Positions 46,958-59,736 are shown, numbered from the stretch's first letter. The stretch: DNA of 64,000 bases from Earliella scabrosa (GCA_022605405.1 JABYQQ010000034.1:186001-250000), one strand, 5' to 3'. Made by a program: numbers and translations. The notes: generated by a model from the letters alone, not told the origin.

Positions 46958-48640
46958 TTATTCCGCAGAGTATGGAGGTGGGAGCACATCCTCCTCGTAC
47001 AATCTCAGGCCCGAATCAACATCCTGCGCTGGCCTGCCACGGGCCCCCTCGTGTCGCTCGGACAGAGCTTGAAGGAGACACTGTCCTCGTTCGTGCAGCT
47101 GGAGCGGTGCACGCCACGGAAGTTGCGCGACCTCAGGATTGAGCACGTGAGGCTCTGGTGGAACGGGAGTCGAGTCTACGCGGACGTTCAGAAGAGGTGG
47201 TGTATCGGCTTCGTGGGCAAGTTTCGGATCGCCAGGGTGTTGAGATGAGATTGGCCACTCGGACCGATAGGATGACTGCGCGGATGACTGCCCTGTAACC
47301 TCCGAGAGGCCCAACATCATGCGGGTGGGAGATGATTGCATGACGGGCGTATTGTCTATGTTGCATGAGCTATACCTATAACCGCGGAGGTCACACATAC
47401 AATCCGCACCTAGATGGACCGAACCCATTTTCCCCTCATGGGACTCGAACGGACCATGCCCGTCACTGGAATGTGATCCTGCCAGGCTGTTCACGTCTGA
47501 CGAGTCGGAGTCATGGCTAGTTGATTCTTGTTGTTGTGTGTCTAGTTGCGCACGCATATGAGCTCCATACCGGGCTGTGACTGAATTACGGACTCCAACC
47601 CATATGATCACTCACCCGCATTGCGCATTGAAAGAAGTCTTCTTCGGCATAGAACCATCGTCGCCAACAGGGTTAGCAGAACGCCTCCCACGATACCCCC
47701 AACGACCACGCCAGTTTTGATGTGGCCCCCATCATCACGATTGTCGGATCCACGCGCTGTGGAGGAAGTTGTGGCGAGTACTGTAGATCCTACATCCCAG
47801 AAGAACGTGGGCGATGATGTGAGTAAAGGATACATTTCATGATCCCAGACAGTGCGAGTTCAGTAACAGTACAGTACAGGAGGATCACGGAAATTGACTC
47901 ACCAGTGGAACCTGTAGTAGCACCAGTGGAAAATGTGGTAGCATCGGTGGAAACTGGAGCAGCACCAATGGGAATTGTTGTTGCAGCTCCAGTGTTGGAC
48001 GAACTTGAAGGATGCGGTGTGTTGGATGTCGGCTCACTAAGGATGAAAGGGGCAGGGGAGATACTCGTAATGACCTCCGTGATCGATGCTGTAGCAGTAT
48101 CATCGGGATGATGAGGAGAGGAAGACATGGGCTTATTAACGATGACAGAGGCGGCAGCACTGGCAGGCGACTTCCGAGTCGGTCGGTCCGGCGTGACGAT
48201 GCGGAACTTATCGATCAGGATATTGAAGAACCATTGGCCGGCTGTCGCTGTGAGTGTATGCTGTGCGTTGGGCAACCCCATGACCGAGCAGAACGTTGCT
48301 GTCTGGTTAGCACCGGGATTGAAGGAGGAGTAATTCGAGGAGTTGTCGACGGTGCAATGGAGGAGGTCGTTGGTGGGAGCCCCCTGGAAGGTGAATCCAA
48401 GAATTTCCGCGCCAATACCTGCGCCGGGACGATACACTCAGGTAAAAGACATTGCGTGGAGATGATGGACTTTCCTTCGAATATGAGCCTGACTTGACTG
48501 CCCCGGGAATTGGGCTGATGACAATCGGGGTTGACCCTGATGTTGGCCACATTATCGGAGCAAGTTCGGTGGAACCAGTCGCGATCTGAGTTGACAAACT
48601 GTACTCGAGGGTCGTCGTCGTCTATGATCACTGTGGACAT
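46958..48640 (-). CDS. type II membrane-protein paralogue (II-2), PPPY tail
   Basis: Starts at 48640 (MSTVIIDDDDPRVQFVNSDR); exon 1 ends VRLIFEG. Exon 2 holds GAEILGFTFQG, DLLHCTVDN, ATFCSVMGLPNAQHTLTATA and ILIDKFRIV. The stalk is rich in Thr and carries a degenerate run of about 24-bp units near 47910-47990. The membrane exon (about 47800-47630) gives IKTGVVVGGIVGGVLLTLLA and CRRRLLSMR. The tail exon ends NPEVAQLPWRAPLQLHERGQ, QDVDSGLRLYEED and LPPPYSAE. It appears to have one more stalk intron than II-1. Confidence 0.75.
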
Positions 48641-49506
48641 ATCTTTGCAGCGGAATTGATAATTTGAGTGCTAGTCTGGAACGCGAGGAGCTGACGACGA
48701 GGGTATACATGGAGACTGATGTAGACGTCCGGGTTTATGAGCTTCACGGCGAGTACAACGCCAACAGGAAAGCGGACAGGGATTCTTACGGTGAGAAGGC
48801 AACGCGAGATGCAGGAGAGGTATAGCATAGCTCACATCATGATTGCGGCCTTGTGACTATACCACGGGCAGTGACACTACCTTCAACCAAAGTTTGGCAC
48901 GAGGGTGCTTCGGGGCGGCTGTTACGACGGGCCAGGTTGCCGTTCAGGTGCATCTAGAGGTCAAGTGGTCATACAGGACTCCTCCAAACGGGCTGATAGA
49001 AAGAGGAAGCGGTTACGGACACGATGGACATATCAAACACGCGCCAGACTTTCGAGAGATGGCCTATGGTGCTCACCAATAGCCAGAAGCTCATCTTCAT
49101 GTCCCTTAGAACTTGGCTTCTGACGGAGGACAGGATATTGCGATGTCCTTGGAAACATCGTGCACACCCGATGTCGTCCTGACAGTCATTCTCGGGCTTC
49201 TTCCGTAGCTCAGGCCCCGCGATGAACAGGAAGGTAAAGCGTCACAGCACCAGACTTCATGGGGACACGCCGGCGACTCGGGAGATATATATATCTGCGA
49301 CCTGACAACGCATCCGGCCGCGTGATCACGGTTACGATGTTCCCATAAATACATTCGGGGGTTTGGTCACTGACTCGATGGTTGGTCAAGAAAGAGTCGA
49401 TACCTGCAAAGAGCATCAGCACTCGCGCACAGGAAACTTAACAGGAAACTGCCCTAATCTTAGAAAGACCGTGATGAACACTACATAGCCCCAAACCCCG
49501 AGCGCT
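48641..49506. other. spacer, nothing recognised
   Basis: Between II-2 and II-3; no motif or repeat recognised. Confidence 0.4.
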
Positions 49507-51011
49507 CTAATTCGCCGAATATGGCGGCGGGAGAATAGCATCCTCGTACAGCCTGAGCCCCGAGTCGACATCGTGAGTCGACGCACGGGGAGAAGAGCCT
49601 TCCCGCGGGGACGCGGATCGAAGGAGGGCTTCTCCGCGCGCCTGCGATCCAAGGGGTGCGTACCACCGCAGCTCGGCAGCCTCTGCACTGGATGAGACAG
49701 GCCCAGGCGTAGCCTCGGATTGCACGCGCACTTCTGCGGTCGGCGCGGAGACCATCCGTGCCTCGTCAGATTTCAGCGCCGACCCGTGCGGGTGTGGTTC
49801 TGGGGCAACTGCCGGCAACTGGGTGCCGCAGACTGCGTGGGTCGACGCAGCATCCGACCGGCAAGAGGTCGATTCTGACGAACAAACTAGAGTCTCCGAT
49901 GACCCTGAACAGCCATGGGGCAAAGATGTAGTCCCGATGAGCGTTGTATCTATACGAATGGTGAGTTGTGAACTTGTTAGAGCGAACATGATGCATACCT
50001 GGGCCAACTATCTGGCTTCGCACCTTCTCTAGCGACGCGTCATCTCGAGAGCATGATGCAGGTATCGAATCTGCTTCTGTGAAGGGATTGTCCGTTATCG
50101 CCTTATCGCATCCGCAGCAAAGAGAACAACGCTACCTGTGGGGTCTGCGCGGGTTCCTCTCTGAACCAAAATGGTAACCAAACAGAGAACAAGCAGTATG
50201 ACGCCTCCCGTTACGCCTCCGACAATGGCGCCGGCTTTGATGTCTTTCGAGCTCCCAGACCCGATTCCCGAACCTGGTGATGCTGATGGCCCCAGAACGA
50301 CGGTGCTGGTATGGTTCGAGTCTATCGCGGTACTGCCCATACCGGTAGAAGTCCGCGCTGATGAGATAGGTCTCACAAAGGACGTGGACATGGTCGACAA
50401 GGGAGTAGGGCTCGAAGCGAAGACCGAGGATCCCGTTACTTGAGAGGGAATAGCGGATGTCAAGGCTTTGCTTGCCGACGCCGACGGCACTGCGACAGGG
50501 AAACCCACAACGGAAGGTGATGATGGATGCGGAGAAGGGTTGGTGCTATATTGGGAGAGCGGACCGGTTGAGGCGAAGATGTGGAAGCGGTCAATCATGA
50601 CGTTATACCAGTCTTCACCAGTTGTCGCGATAAGAGTGTGCTGGGTTTCGGACAATCCTTGGATCGAGCAGAAAATCACGCTTGAGTCGGATCTAGGTCT
50701 GAAGGAAGAGTCGGTGTGATTGTCGTCCACGGTGCAGTGGAGGAGGTCGTCGGTGTGCTGGCCGAGGTGCACGAAGCCGACAACTTCCACACCCGTGCCT
50801 GTATGGTACGTTTGTCAGACGATCGCAATGCTTCGGGATGCACACATGTAGACGTACCGTGGAACACGAGTGATACCTTGCTTTGCGCATGGCCCGGTTC
50901 ACGACAGAGTCCGCTGGGATTGTCGCACCGTCTCTGAACCCAGAGGCTGTCCCCGTCACGGTATTGCACCTCAGGATCACTGTTGTCGATGAACTCGTGA
51001 TCAGAGGTCAT
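49507..51011 (-). CDS. type II membrane-protein paralogue (II-3), PPPY tail
   Basis: Starts at 51011 (MTSDHEFIDNSDPEVQYRDG). Exon 1 ends SLVFHG; exon 2 opens TGVEVVGFVHLGQH and contains DLLHCTVDDN, VIFCSIQGLSETQHTLIATT and VMIDRFHIF. The stalk leads to IKAGAIVGGVTGGVILLVLC and VQRGTR. The tail exon (49507 to about 49960) contains SAEAAELRWYAPLGSQARGE, HDVDSGLRLYED and LPPPYSAN. Its ectodomain is closest in wording to the plus-strand copy II-4. Confidence 0.75.
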
Positions 51012-51486
51012 TGGTCACGGGAGAGACAGATTAACGCGTGTACGGTGTAGGAGGTGGAGCGCGGCGGGGAAGGATGAGTGGCAAATCGAGCAATACTGCG
51101 GCTACGGAATATGTACCGCACGTTGTGTACAGCGTACGTCGTCGAACCATTGGTGACATATGCGCAATTGCTGCGATGAGATAGATCTGTCGGAGACATG
51201 CAGATATACAGGGAACAAGGGAAGTGTTGGCCGTTCCAGGTCGTCCTGCTGGACGAGTCTCCCATGAACCCACTGGAACAGGATCAACGATGGTCACCAC
51301 AACCTATGTATGCTAGGCAACGGTCGTGGTGTTCCTAGCACATGAGTTAAAACCGGCCTTTCTATCGTGGGTCGTGTCTTCGCAGTTGACCTGTTGACGG
51401 AAGGAACCAGATTGGATGTGAGTTAGAATTTATTCACCGTGCATCTGCTATTCCTACCGTGATACTTACTGACTCAGAACGCGGTA
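51012..51486. other. spacer, nothing recognised
   Basis: Presumed promoter of II-3 and 3' flank of the NTF2-like gene. Confidence 0.4.
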
Positions 51487-52093
51487 CTAGACCGTGACAT
51501 CGTTTTCCTTTGCTGTCGTGCTCTGTTCGTACCATCCCTTGAACTCCTTCACGATGTACAATGAGTCTTGATACTCTAGCACAGACGAGATCTTGTCCGT
51601 GCCAGAGATGAAGCGGATGAATATGACGTATTGAAGGTGGCAAGGCGCGCCGCCCTTCTTCTTACCCGTCGACCGCCTTCAACCGTTCCTGATCGACCGA
51701 GGGCAGAGTTGCGTACCAGTATGACTATCCGGTCCTGCCCTTGAACCATCTCCCTGATATCGATCTGTCCACCACCTGGAGATGAGAAGCGAGATGGAGA
51801 AGATAGGGATACGTACCGCCCATGTGGTCCATGACTTTGTCGAAGGTGCCCTTGAACACAGCCAGGATCTCCGCCTTATTCCGCGATCCAACAGACTCCG
51901 GGCCCATCGTCGAAGGCATGTACCGGTGGGCAAAAGTTTCGTCTGAGAGCAACAAGGCTATAGCAGCAACATCGCTCGCGTTTATCGCGGATGAAAGCAT
52001 GGACTGCGTCGAGCTGAGCTGAAGAGATGCTGCGATGGGAGTCGATTCAGTGGTATGTCTAGTGCCACCAGTTATGGTTGACGCGTACTTCAT
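51487..52093 (-). CDS. NTF2-like (SnoaL-type) small protein
   Basis: ATG at 52093 (MKYASTITGGTRHTTEST); stop at 51487. Exon 1 ends about 51830 at DHMGG before GTACGT, and two short exons follow. Seen: SSAINASDVAAIALLLSDET, GSRNKAEILAVFKGTFDKVM, then QIDIREMVQGQDRIVILV and, after another intron, LQYVIFIRFISGTDKISSVL with EYQDSLYIVKEFKGWYEQ. The order helix, cone-sheet strands and final EYQD-type strand fits the NTF2-like superfamily, which includes small fungal proteins of unknown substrate. No catalytic residue can be assigned. A fragment related to residues 40-80 lies at 58.5 kb. Confidence 0.65.
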
Positions 52094-52457
52094 ATGCAAA
52101 AACGCAGCCTCCGATCCATCCGGGTTTAAAGGGTATAGGTGCGGAGTGATGCGGTCGAGCGTTGCGCTAGATGGCTAGCCGGAAGAGACATGACGAGAGA
52201 ACTCAACACTCGGGGGATTTGGATTGGACTGAACCAGTGCAAGCCGAAGAGAGCATAGTTCTTTCAATGTAAAGGCGAGCATTAGTTCAATAGCATTACA
52301 TAGACTCAAGGGCAGAAAGGCCAACGTCGAAGTGATGATGGTCATGAAAGAGCTGAACGAAGTACTCCGAGACTCGCCCCCTTGCGCGCCCTCGGGCGTC
52401 TACACACACTTGCTCCCAACCATCCCGTATCTGAATCACCCGCCCTGACGAACGGAC
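52094..52457. other. divergent promoter region, NTF2-like gene and SPT3
   Basis: The two genes are transcribed away from each other; no clear TATA box. Confidence 0.4.
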
Positions 52458-53645
52458 ATGGCGACAACGACGAAGAAAGCTCATGTCTCCGAGACATCAG
52501 CGCATAGGGAGTACAAGTACTCCCAAGAAATCTCCCAGATGATGTTCGTCTTTGGTGAGGTCCAGGACCCCAACCCCGAGACGGTCAACCTCGTCGAAGA
52601 CATTGTCCGCAGCCAGCTCATCGAGCTCGTACGTGCTCTTGAACTGCGCTATGCATCTCATGGTCTGAGGGGGAACACTTCACAGATCATACAAGCCCGC
52701 ATACAAGCCAACAGGCGCGGTGCACGCTCGCTCTCCGCCGAAGACCTCATCTTCCTCATCCGCCACGACCGCGCAAAGGTCAACCGTCTGCGAACATACC
52801 TCTCCTGGAAGGACGTCCGGAAGCACGCGAAGGACTCGGACGCTGCGGGAGGCGCAGGAGTCGAAGACGCCCTCGAGGAGGGCGCAGACGGTGAGTGGCC
52901 CCGTTCTCCGTAACACATCCAGACCACTCTCAATCCCCCGCTCACCTCCCGCCGTGGTACCACAGACAAGCTCACCGCAAAGGCGCAGAAGATCACGATC
53001 AAGCTGCCATGGGAGATCATGACGATGTTCTCGGACGTGCTCCCCACGGACGACGAGGAGGACGAGGACGACATCGAGGCGCACGAGGCGTCCATCCAGC
53101 GCCTCAAGGAGGCCGACGACGCGACCCGCCAGATGACGCGTGAGGAGTACCAGCACTACTCGGACTGCCGCCAAGCGTCCTTCACGTACCGCAAGGCGAA
53201 GCGCTTCAAGGAGTTCCTCAACCTCCCTTCCTCACTCGACTTCAAGACCGGCGACGACACCGTCGACATCGTCGGCTTCCTCGCGTTCGAGATGGTCCGC
53301 GCCCTCACCATCGCCGGCCTCGAGGTCAAGAAATCGCTCGAGGACTCGTACATGCGCGATGCCCCCCACCACGGGTCATCTCCGTTGCTTGGGAAGCGCA
53401 AGACTCAGCATGGGCTCGGAGGAGATGCGAAGCGGCTGAGGAGAGAGGAGAGTCCGGAGCATGAGGATCAACCATTGCCGGTGTGTGCATTGTTCTTGCC
53501 CCCTCCCGAGGCTCGGACCGCCTTGCGTCCTGAGCACATACAAGACGCGTTTGCAAGGATGCAGGGCGACTGGGCGCAGCGCCGTTCAGCAGGCATGCGC
53601 AACTTCCGCGGAGGTCTCATTCGGACCTCTGTCAGTCTCATCTGA
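52458..53645 (+). CDS. SPT3: SAGA subunit Spt3 (TAF13-like histone fold)
   Basis: Three exons: 52458-52628, 52684-52890, 52966-53645. The N-terminal histone fold reads YKYSQEISQMMFVFGEVQDP and ETVNLVEDIVRSQLIEL, then IIQARIQANRRGARSLSAED and LIFLIRHDRAKVNRLRTYLS. A linker is followed by a second histone-fold-like part: KLPWEIMTMFSDVLP and REEYQHYSDCRQASFTYRKA, then KRFKEFLNLPSSLDF and VDIVGFLAFEMVRALTIAGL. The paired TAF13-like and TAF11-like folds in one chain define Spt3, which helps SAGA load TBP at promoters. The C-terminus after residue 300 is basic and probably disordered. About 350 residues; the yeast protein is 337. Confidence 0.9.
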
Positions 53646-53842
53646 TCCCCGTTCGGCTGGATTCCTTGGACATCGTCGCTCTCCCTGCTGTGTGTATGCT
53701 CTCTCCGTGTATCATCTCGTGTACTATATCGTTTGTATCATCATAGCATTGCTTCTAGAATACAGGTTACATTGAGTTACATGACTGCGTTGTTGCTGAG
53801 TCCGCTTTTGCTCGCGAGGGGTTCCACCAGTCTACCGAGCCA

Positions 53843-55464
53843 TTAGAAGAGCAGCGATGCTGCGACATCGAGGTTCCCGCTCGCCGCGTCCAACGCGTTG
53901 ATCGCCGCCTCTCTTGACGCACCCAAGCCCATCAGCATCGATATATGGTCCTCCGGATATCTGCTCGCCGCGGCCGCGGCCGCGGGTGCTGCACTGGGTT
54001 GGCCCACAGGCCCGCCACGTCCTGCACCCACAGGCGCAGGCGGCGCCCCAAGAGTGTGCCCTGCTCCAGGGAACTGAGCAGGAGGTTCCGCAGCACCCGC
54101 ACCCAACGCCGACCCAGAGCCCGACGCAGCAGCCTGTGCCTCCGCAAGCTCGGGGTTACGCGCCTTCTCGGGTAGCTCGTGTTCAGAGAGGAAGCGGACC
54201 TCGCGGCCCTGGATCCGGAGCACGTTCTTCTCGAGGTCGATGCACGCCTGGTGCGCCTTGAGCATGTCGAGCCCGAAGAGGAAGTCGACCGCGCGGCCCT
54301 CCATGATCGTGAACGAGCAGGGGAGGTGCAGGTCCGCGACCTTGAGCTGCGCGCTGTGCACGCGTCCGAGGATCTTCGCCGTCCCGACGCCCTGCGCGAT
54401 ACCCGCGAACCGGCGGTCGATGAGCCGTGTGAGGCTGCAGTGGGTGAGTATGCGGGTGTCGGCGGAGGTGGGGAGGAAGGAAGGGGGCTCACCCGCATGC
54501 ATCTGCGGCCTCGGGGCTGACTGTACGATGTGGTCAGCGGGGCCGGGACGGGAGAGGACGCATAGGGACGCACGAATGGTACTTTGAGCGCCGCTGTCCA
54601 CGAATGCCTTCATTGGGTGCCCGTTCACTTCGACAGGGATGCTGCGGCAGTCAGCATCGAATTGTTCACCTGCGTGCGAGATGCCACTCACTAAAGCATG
54701 GTCACCCGCCCGAACACCTCGGGCGAGTACTCGAGCGCGTGCTCCATGTTCTCGAGCACCGCCTGCTGCTGGATGGCCTCCTCAATCCGGCGCTGCGCCT
54801 CCACGTCAAACGGGTCCGCCTCGAGCAGTGCGCGCTGGTGCTCTGCCTCCATTTGCCGTTGGTGCGTCGTGCGGAGGAGCTCGGCGAATCGGGCGGGGCT
54901 GTTTTGTGCGGCATTGGCCAGCTCGGGGTTCACCTGATGAAAAGGACGAACGTATGAGCTTCTATGTCGTGTGCACACGCACAAATCCGAGAGGAGAGAC
55001 AAACAGCAAAGACTCACCTGCCGTAGCTGGGCCATGAGCGCAGGGTCCCCGAGGAGCTGTAGCCGCATCATCTCCGCGTCCTGCTCCATCGCCCTGAACA
55101 CCCCAGTTCCAAGTCCGTCGGCACCCGCCCACACAGCCCGCGATCGGGGAGAAAGGAGAGGGAGAGCACGCACCTGCCCGTCCCCGCGATGTGCACCTTC
55201 TTCCGGAGCACGAGCATCGCGTTGTCGCCCACGCCGAGCTCGCGCATCGTCGCCTTTGGGTTGTTCAGGTCGCGCCCCTCGTACGAGATGCTCTGCTCGC
55301 TGACCGGGATCCCGGACTGCGCGAGTTAGCCGGTAGAACGGGGGATGGGGGCCGGGGGGGCGTACCTCGGCCTCGAGGAGGACCATCACGTTCTCGAGCT
55401 CCATGTTCGGGTCGATCTCAATGAAGAACGATTGGCCGAGCTCCGTGATGAAGGTCAGCTCCAT
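53843..55464 (-). CDS. DDI1: Ddi1-type ubiquitin-shuttle aspartic protease
   Basis: Start 55464, stop 53843, with about five short introns. N-terminal ubiquitin-like domain: [20 protein letters not shown] and [20 protein letters not shown] helical middle follows ([40 protein letters not shown]). The retroviral-like protease core has [20 protein letters not shown] with the catalytic Asp, then a small exon for [30 protein letters not shown] and [19 protein letters not shown]. The end is a UBA domain ([20 protein letters not shown]), joined by an Ala/Gly/Pro linker. Ddi1 delivers and cleaves heavily ubiquitinated proteins. About 420 residues. Confidence 0.9.
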
Positions 55465-56247
55465 TCTTTTCGTTCAATATTGGGTTGTTGAGCGGAGAGA
55501 GCGGTCGTGGTGGAAGACAAGCTGTGGTGGCGTCGACTCAGGATCGGGACAAAGGCTCGGTGCCAGACGCGTGCTTCGAGCTGGCTGTCGCAAGATGTAC
55601 ACTGGCGGAGCTGGATGCAGAGCGATTGCAAGGGACTTGCGAGAAATCGTCCTCACTTGAGAAGGAGGTGGTGAAGCGCGAAGTCAAGAAGTACAAACGC
55701 TACACTTCGGTAAGGGCGCGCGCACTTATATAGGCAAGAAGAGCAATTGCGTGGCCCGACTTGCGCGTCGTCGCCATCGTGTGCTACATGGCTACCAAAC
55801 CAGTCTTCGTAACCTCTTTATGTACTGACATATGCTGACAAGTGTGCACGGGCGGCCGGAATGTACGAGAACACGCGCGAAATATATCCGGCCAAAGGCT
55901 GCTGGTATTACATAGCGCCGACGTCGCGTCGCGCGACGCGTCTCATCACATATATTGACAGGTACAGCACACCCACCGCTCGTAAGCATGTGGAGGGACA
56001 GCGGAAACATGAAGCAAGCAAGCAATCAACTGCGCGTTGAACGCTTGCTCGTCAAATGACTACGTGCAAAGGAAGAACTGAGGGGAACAATCAGCGACGC
56101 TCTTGCGTAGAGTTCCACTGTCGACACTCACAGTCTAGATCCTCCGCCCTTGATATTCGACATCAACGCACTCTCTAACGCCGACTGCGACACGCTCGCA
56201 TCTAGACCCCATCGTCATCAACACCCATCCATAACCCGCACATGCGT
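55465..56247. other. spacer, nothing recognised
   Basis: Promoter side of DDI1 and 3' flank of ATG29; no repeat or gene seen. Confidence 0.4.
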
Positions 56248-58119
56248 CTAAAAGGACTCACCGCTCAAGTCGCTGAAGCTGGACGCCTCGCTGCCCGTCG
56301 TCGGTGTGCCCGCAACAAGCCCAGATGCAGTCCGCTGAACCGTCCGCTTATGCGTCGAGTGTCCACGCGCACTCCTCGGCGAGAGCGCGGGTGGCGACGC
56401 ACTCTTCTCCGGGGTGCTGAGGTGCCGCGCGATGGGCAATGGCGAGGATGTACGCGGCGGTGACTGCGGATTCGAGTGCGAGTTCGAGTTGGACCGCGAT
56501 TGGGATAGGGAGTGCGAAGACAGAGATTGTGACTGAGACTGCGAGCGCGTGGGCTGGTAGTAGGCGTTCGCAGTTGGGTACGCGTTGTACCCTTGGCTGT
56601 GACGCCGCGAATGCGAGGGTCCATGTGCATTCGGGTATTGGTGTGTGTGATTGTGCGAATGTGCAGGGGGAGAGGGGATGGACGGGATAGAGCCTTGAGG
56701 AGAATCGACGCTTGCACTCGACAGGCTCTGGTGGCTCTGGCTCCTTGACCGCGAGAAACTCCTGGGGGCATGGGACGAAGATAATGACGCACTGGTAACA
56801 TCAAGCGGCCGTGTCCTTCCTCTCGGCTTCGGACCACCTGCTGTCGTCCCATTCGTCTTCGGTGACATAGTAGCAGGGTCCGCCACCAGTCCCAACGCGT
56901 CCTTCGTCATCAGATTCTTCAGCTGCTCCAGCTTTCGCGCCAGCACCTCCTGCTTCTCCGCTTCCTCATCCTTCCGCGCCTCCTCATCGCTCTCGTCCTC
57001 GTCACTATCGCTTGTGTCCTCTCCCCCGTTCACTCCGTCCGAAGACGACCCCGCGCGCGACGACGCGGGCGAAAGCGGCCTGAGCTGAGGCGAGCGCGTC
57101 TTCTTCGGACCTTGCAGCGTGATCGTCGACGAGGACGAAACCTTCTTCGCCGGCCGAGGATAGGGGTAGCCCAGCGGGTTGGCGGAGAGCGGGCTTTGTA
57201 CGTGGTCGGTTCCCGTAGGCGACCGAAGCTGGGCCAGTGCGCGACCTTGCGCGTGTCCGAGTGAACTCAGCCGAGCACGGACCCCCATGTGGGGACGGAG
57301 GGTGCTGGTGCCGGGTACTGTACCGGATGTCGATGCCATGCCGCCTGTGGCGGAGGACGAGGACCCGAGGCGGCCATGTGCGGACTCGCGGTGTGGGAGA
57401 GCGGGACGGTTTGGGTCAGGTATTCGCGGGAAGTACTCGGCGGGCCCGTTGGTGCGTAGAGGTGAGGGGGCTGAGGGGAAGGCAGACGAAGGAGAGCGCA
57501 GTCCGAGACCTTGAAGACCGCGCAGATCTTCTTCGTATCGCACTTGTGTGCGGTAGAGGAGATATGGGAGAGGGACTTCGAGGTGCGCCGCGAGACCCTT
57601 CCCTGTTCCATGATACTTGCATGTGAGTTCTGGCACAATTATAGTTGTGGAAGACGAAGAAAGGACGGGATGCTGCCAGACTGCAGACTGACGCCACCTG
57701 CTCGTCCCTTCAGGAGCGCACGCCGCATACATCTAGCTAGTTGCGCTCTTGAAGGGCTATGTGAGCAGCTTGCAACCTGGAGTTCGACCACACCACGGTT
57801 ATCCGTCGTCCTCATATCGAGTTCGTCTGGGACTTCGTCCTAGGACGAGAGGGGGTAAGAGATAGAGAAGAGGAGAGATACGTACAATCTGGAGACGCGC
57901 CCTCAGTTGCGCGACTCTTCGCTATCACCTCCCACAGTATATGCTCCTTGTCCGCGTTCCATTCGATCTAGGCTTGCGAGGAAACAACGAGAACGCGTCA
58001 ATACCAGCGATTAGTTGTGGAGGAACGTGAAGGCGCACCCGTGGAGGATTAGCAGGCGCGTCTTCTGGACGATTGTAAGGTAGTCGGACAATCACTCGGA
58101 CGGCTGGAGGAGACGGCAT
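56248..58119 (-). CDS. ATG29: autophagy protein Atg29 with long disordered tail
   Basis: Exon 1 (58119-58039) encodes VRVIVRLPYNRPEDAPANPP; exon 2 begins at 57967 with IEWNADKEHILWEVIAKSRA; the main exon (to 56248) opens with LAAHLEVPLPYLLYRTQVRY. These three blocks in order are the Atg29 N-terminal domain (RLPY, W..+...LW, LPFLL..A..LYE). Atg29 pairs with Atg31 and Atg17 in the scaffold that starts the phagophore. The remaining ~450 residues are Ser/Pro/His-rich with an acidic, coiled-coil-like stretch (SDEDESDEEARKDEEAEKQE). The splice between exons 2 and 3 is not settled because no junction keeps frame cleanly by eye. Confidence 0.7.
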
Positions 58120-59736
58120 CGATAGGTAGGACAGCGAGCTACGGCGCGATGCTGAGTGTGTCTAGTGTCGTGCGTATGTCCCTCGTCGTCGCGCTCGAGC
58201 TGGGTAGTGGTGAACGACGGACGTGTTGGCCGTCGGAGAAAGACAAGAATTAGCGCCGGCCAAACGTTGTCCTCCTCCACCATGACTCTCTCCTGAGGCC
58301 TGAGTCCTGGCCCGGTGGCCATCTAGCACAACGCTCGACTCCGTCAATTCGTCAGCGTGTATAATCTTCACCACGATGGATCTGAGGCTGCGTTTCTGCA
58401 TATAGAGGACCCTTAAAGGACCGGGTCAGTATTCAGCTCAGCTCATGTATCCACCCGTTCTTCCGCGCAATCAATGCGAGCGACGTTACTGCCATATCCT
58501 CAGGCCTCACTGCTCACAGGCGAGTGCTTCAAGCTTCCACAGGTGCCTTCGAGGATAGTCTTTGAGTCTAGCGTTGAGTCGCGGAACAAGGCGGAGACTC
58601 TGGCTTCACAGCACGGTGGGTGTTGGAGCAGTCTCGAAGGTGGGAGACATCCTCCTACTACTTGTTCGTGCCCTCAGATGGCACTCATTCTGTTCGCTCC
58701 CGGCACATTAGCACGATGAACAGGGATTCTATCAATCTTGACCCAAACCGCTGCTACAGCACGAACAGGAGGGGAAGCGAGCCAGTTCGTTCAAGTACGA
58801 CCATCATCGTCACCTTCACCGCTCTAGAACTCATAAACTACCGCAGCCACGATACCCGTCGAGACTCCGTGTTCGTTCCATGGTCCGTAAGACGTCAAGC
58901 TTTCAAGTCCGGCTTCATCGGTCCTTGCAGCTGTGCCCCTCCGTCCCGCTCCCGACCTCACCTGTGACGACGTCAAGACGGTGACTCGGGGCTGAGGATG
59001 TATACGGACGGTGTTCCTCCGATCACCGCACTCAGCAGAACCGACGGCTGCTGTGGATCCCCTTGTCCTTCGCGTCCAAGAGTAGGTGTTCTCCGTCGTC
59101 CCAGCGAGCTCACAATGTCTGATCTCGAGACTAGAGTGGACAGATGTTCCGGGGCTGCGATCGTAAGCAGCTGGCCCGAATCAGCCCGCGGTAGACCACA
59201 CGGTCACAAACGGAGTTGGACTCGCCGCCGCTCACCGGTCGCGTACAGCACACAAGTTAATCCAAGCGCGCGCCGTCCCCCCAGTGATACGGTGTCCATG
59301 CGCTCCTAGCTCGCTCACACAGTAAGAGAGCGTTGTGACTGTAGTCTTCGATGTTCATGTCACTTACTCCGTCAAGACAGGATCAATTTGTTATCTGGAG
59401 GGAGAAGAGAGCTCGCTTCCTGATTCGAGGCTAGCAGTGTATGACTGTTGCGAACATGATCGCGCTATCAGATATTGCTATTACCCCGTGCTGCGTGGCA
59501 CAGTTCTGAGGCGCTTCCCTCTCTTTGTCGACGACAGTAAGTGGTATAGCACCAACATCTCACGTCACCAGTACAGCAGGAATTATTGAATGTATACGAA
59601 TGCTTCATAATCCGTGCGGCTTACCCTGCTTCACTACACTCTCCTCCCCGCTCCATCCTATTCGGACCCCTCTATATCTACAAACCTGACCCTGCTTATT
59701 CCACCGTGTTCCCGTTGCTATTCAGATACTAACCTA
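58120..59736. other. spacer with an NTF2-like remnant
   Basis: About 1.6 kb between ATG29 and II-4. Except for the fragment at 58.5 kb nothing is recognised; open frames on the plus strand lack known domains. Confidence 0.4.
58480..58625 (+). pseudogene. fragment related to the NTF2-like gene
   Basis: The plus strand encodes LLTGECFKLPQVPS, a short gap and ESSVESRNKAETLASQHGG. The NTF2-like protein at 51.5-52.1 kb has LLSDETFAHRYMPS, GPESVGSRNKAEILAVFKGT in the same order and spacing. Nothing of the rest of the domain is found nearby. Confidence 0.45.
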
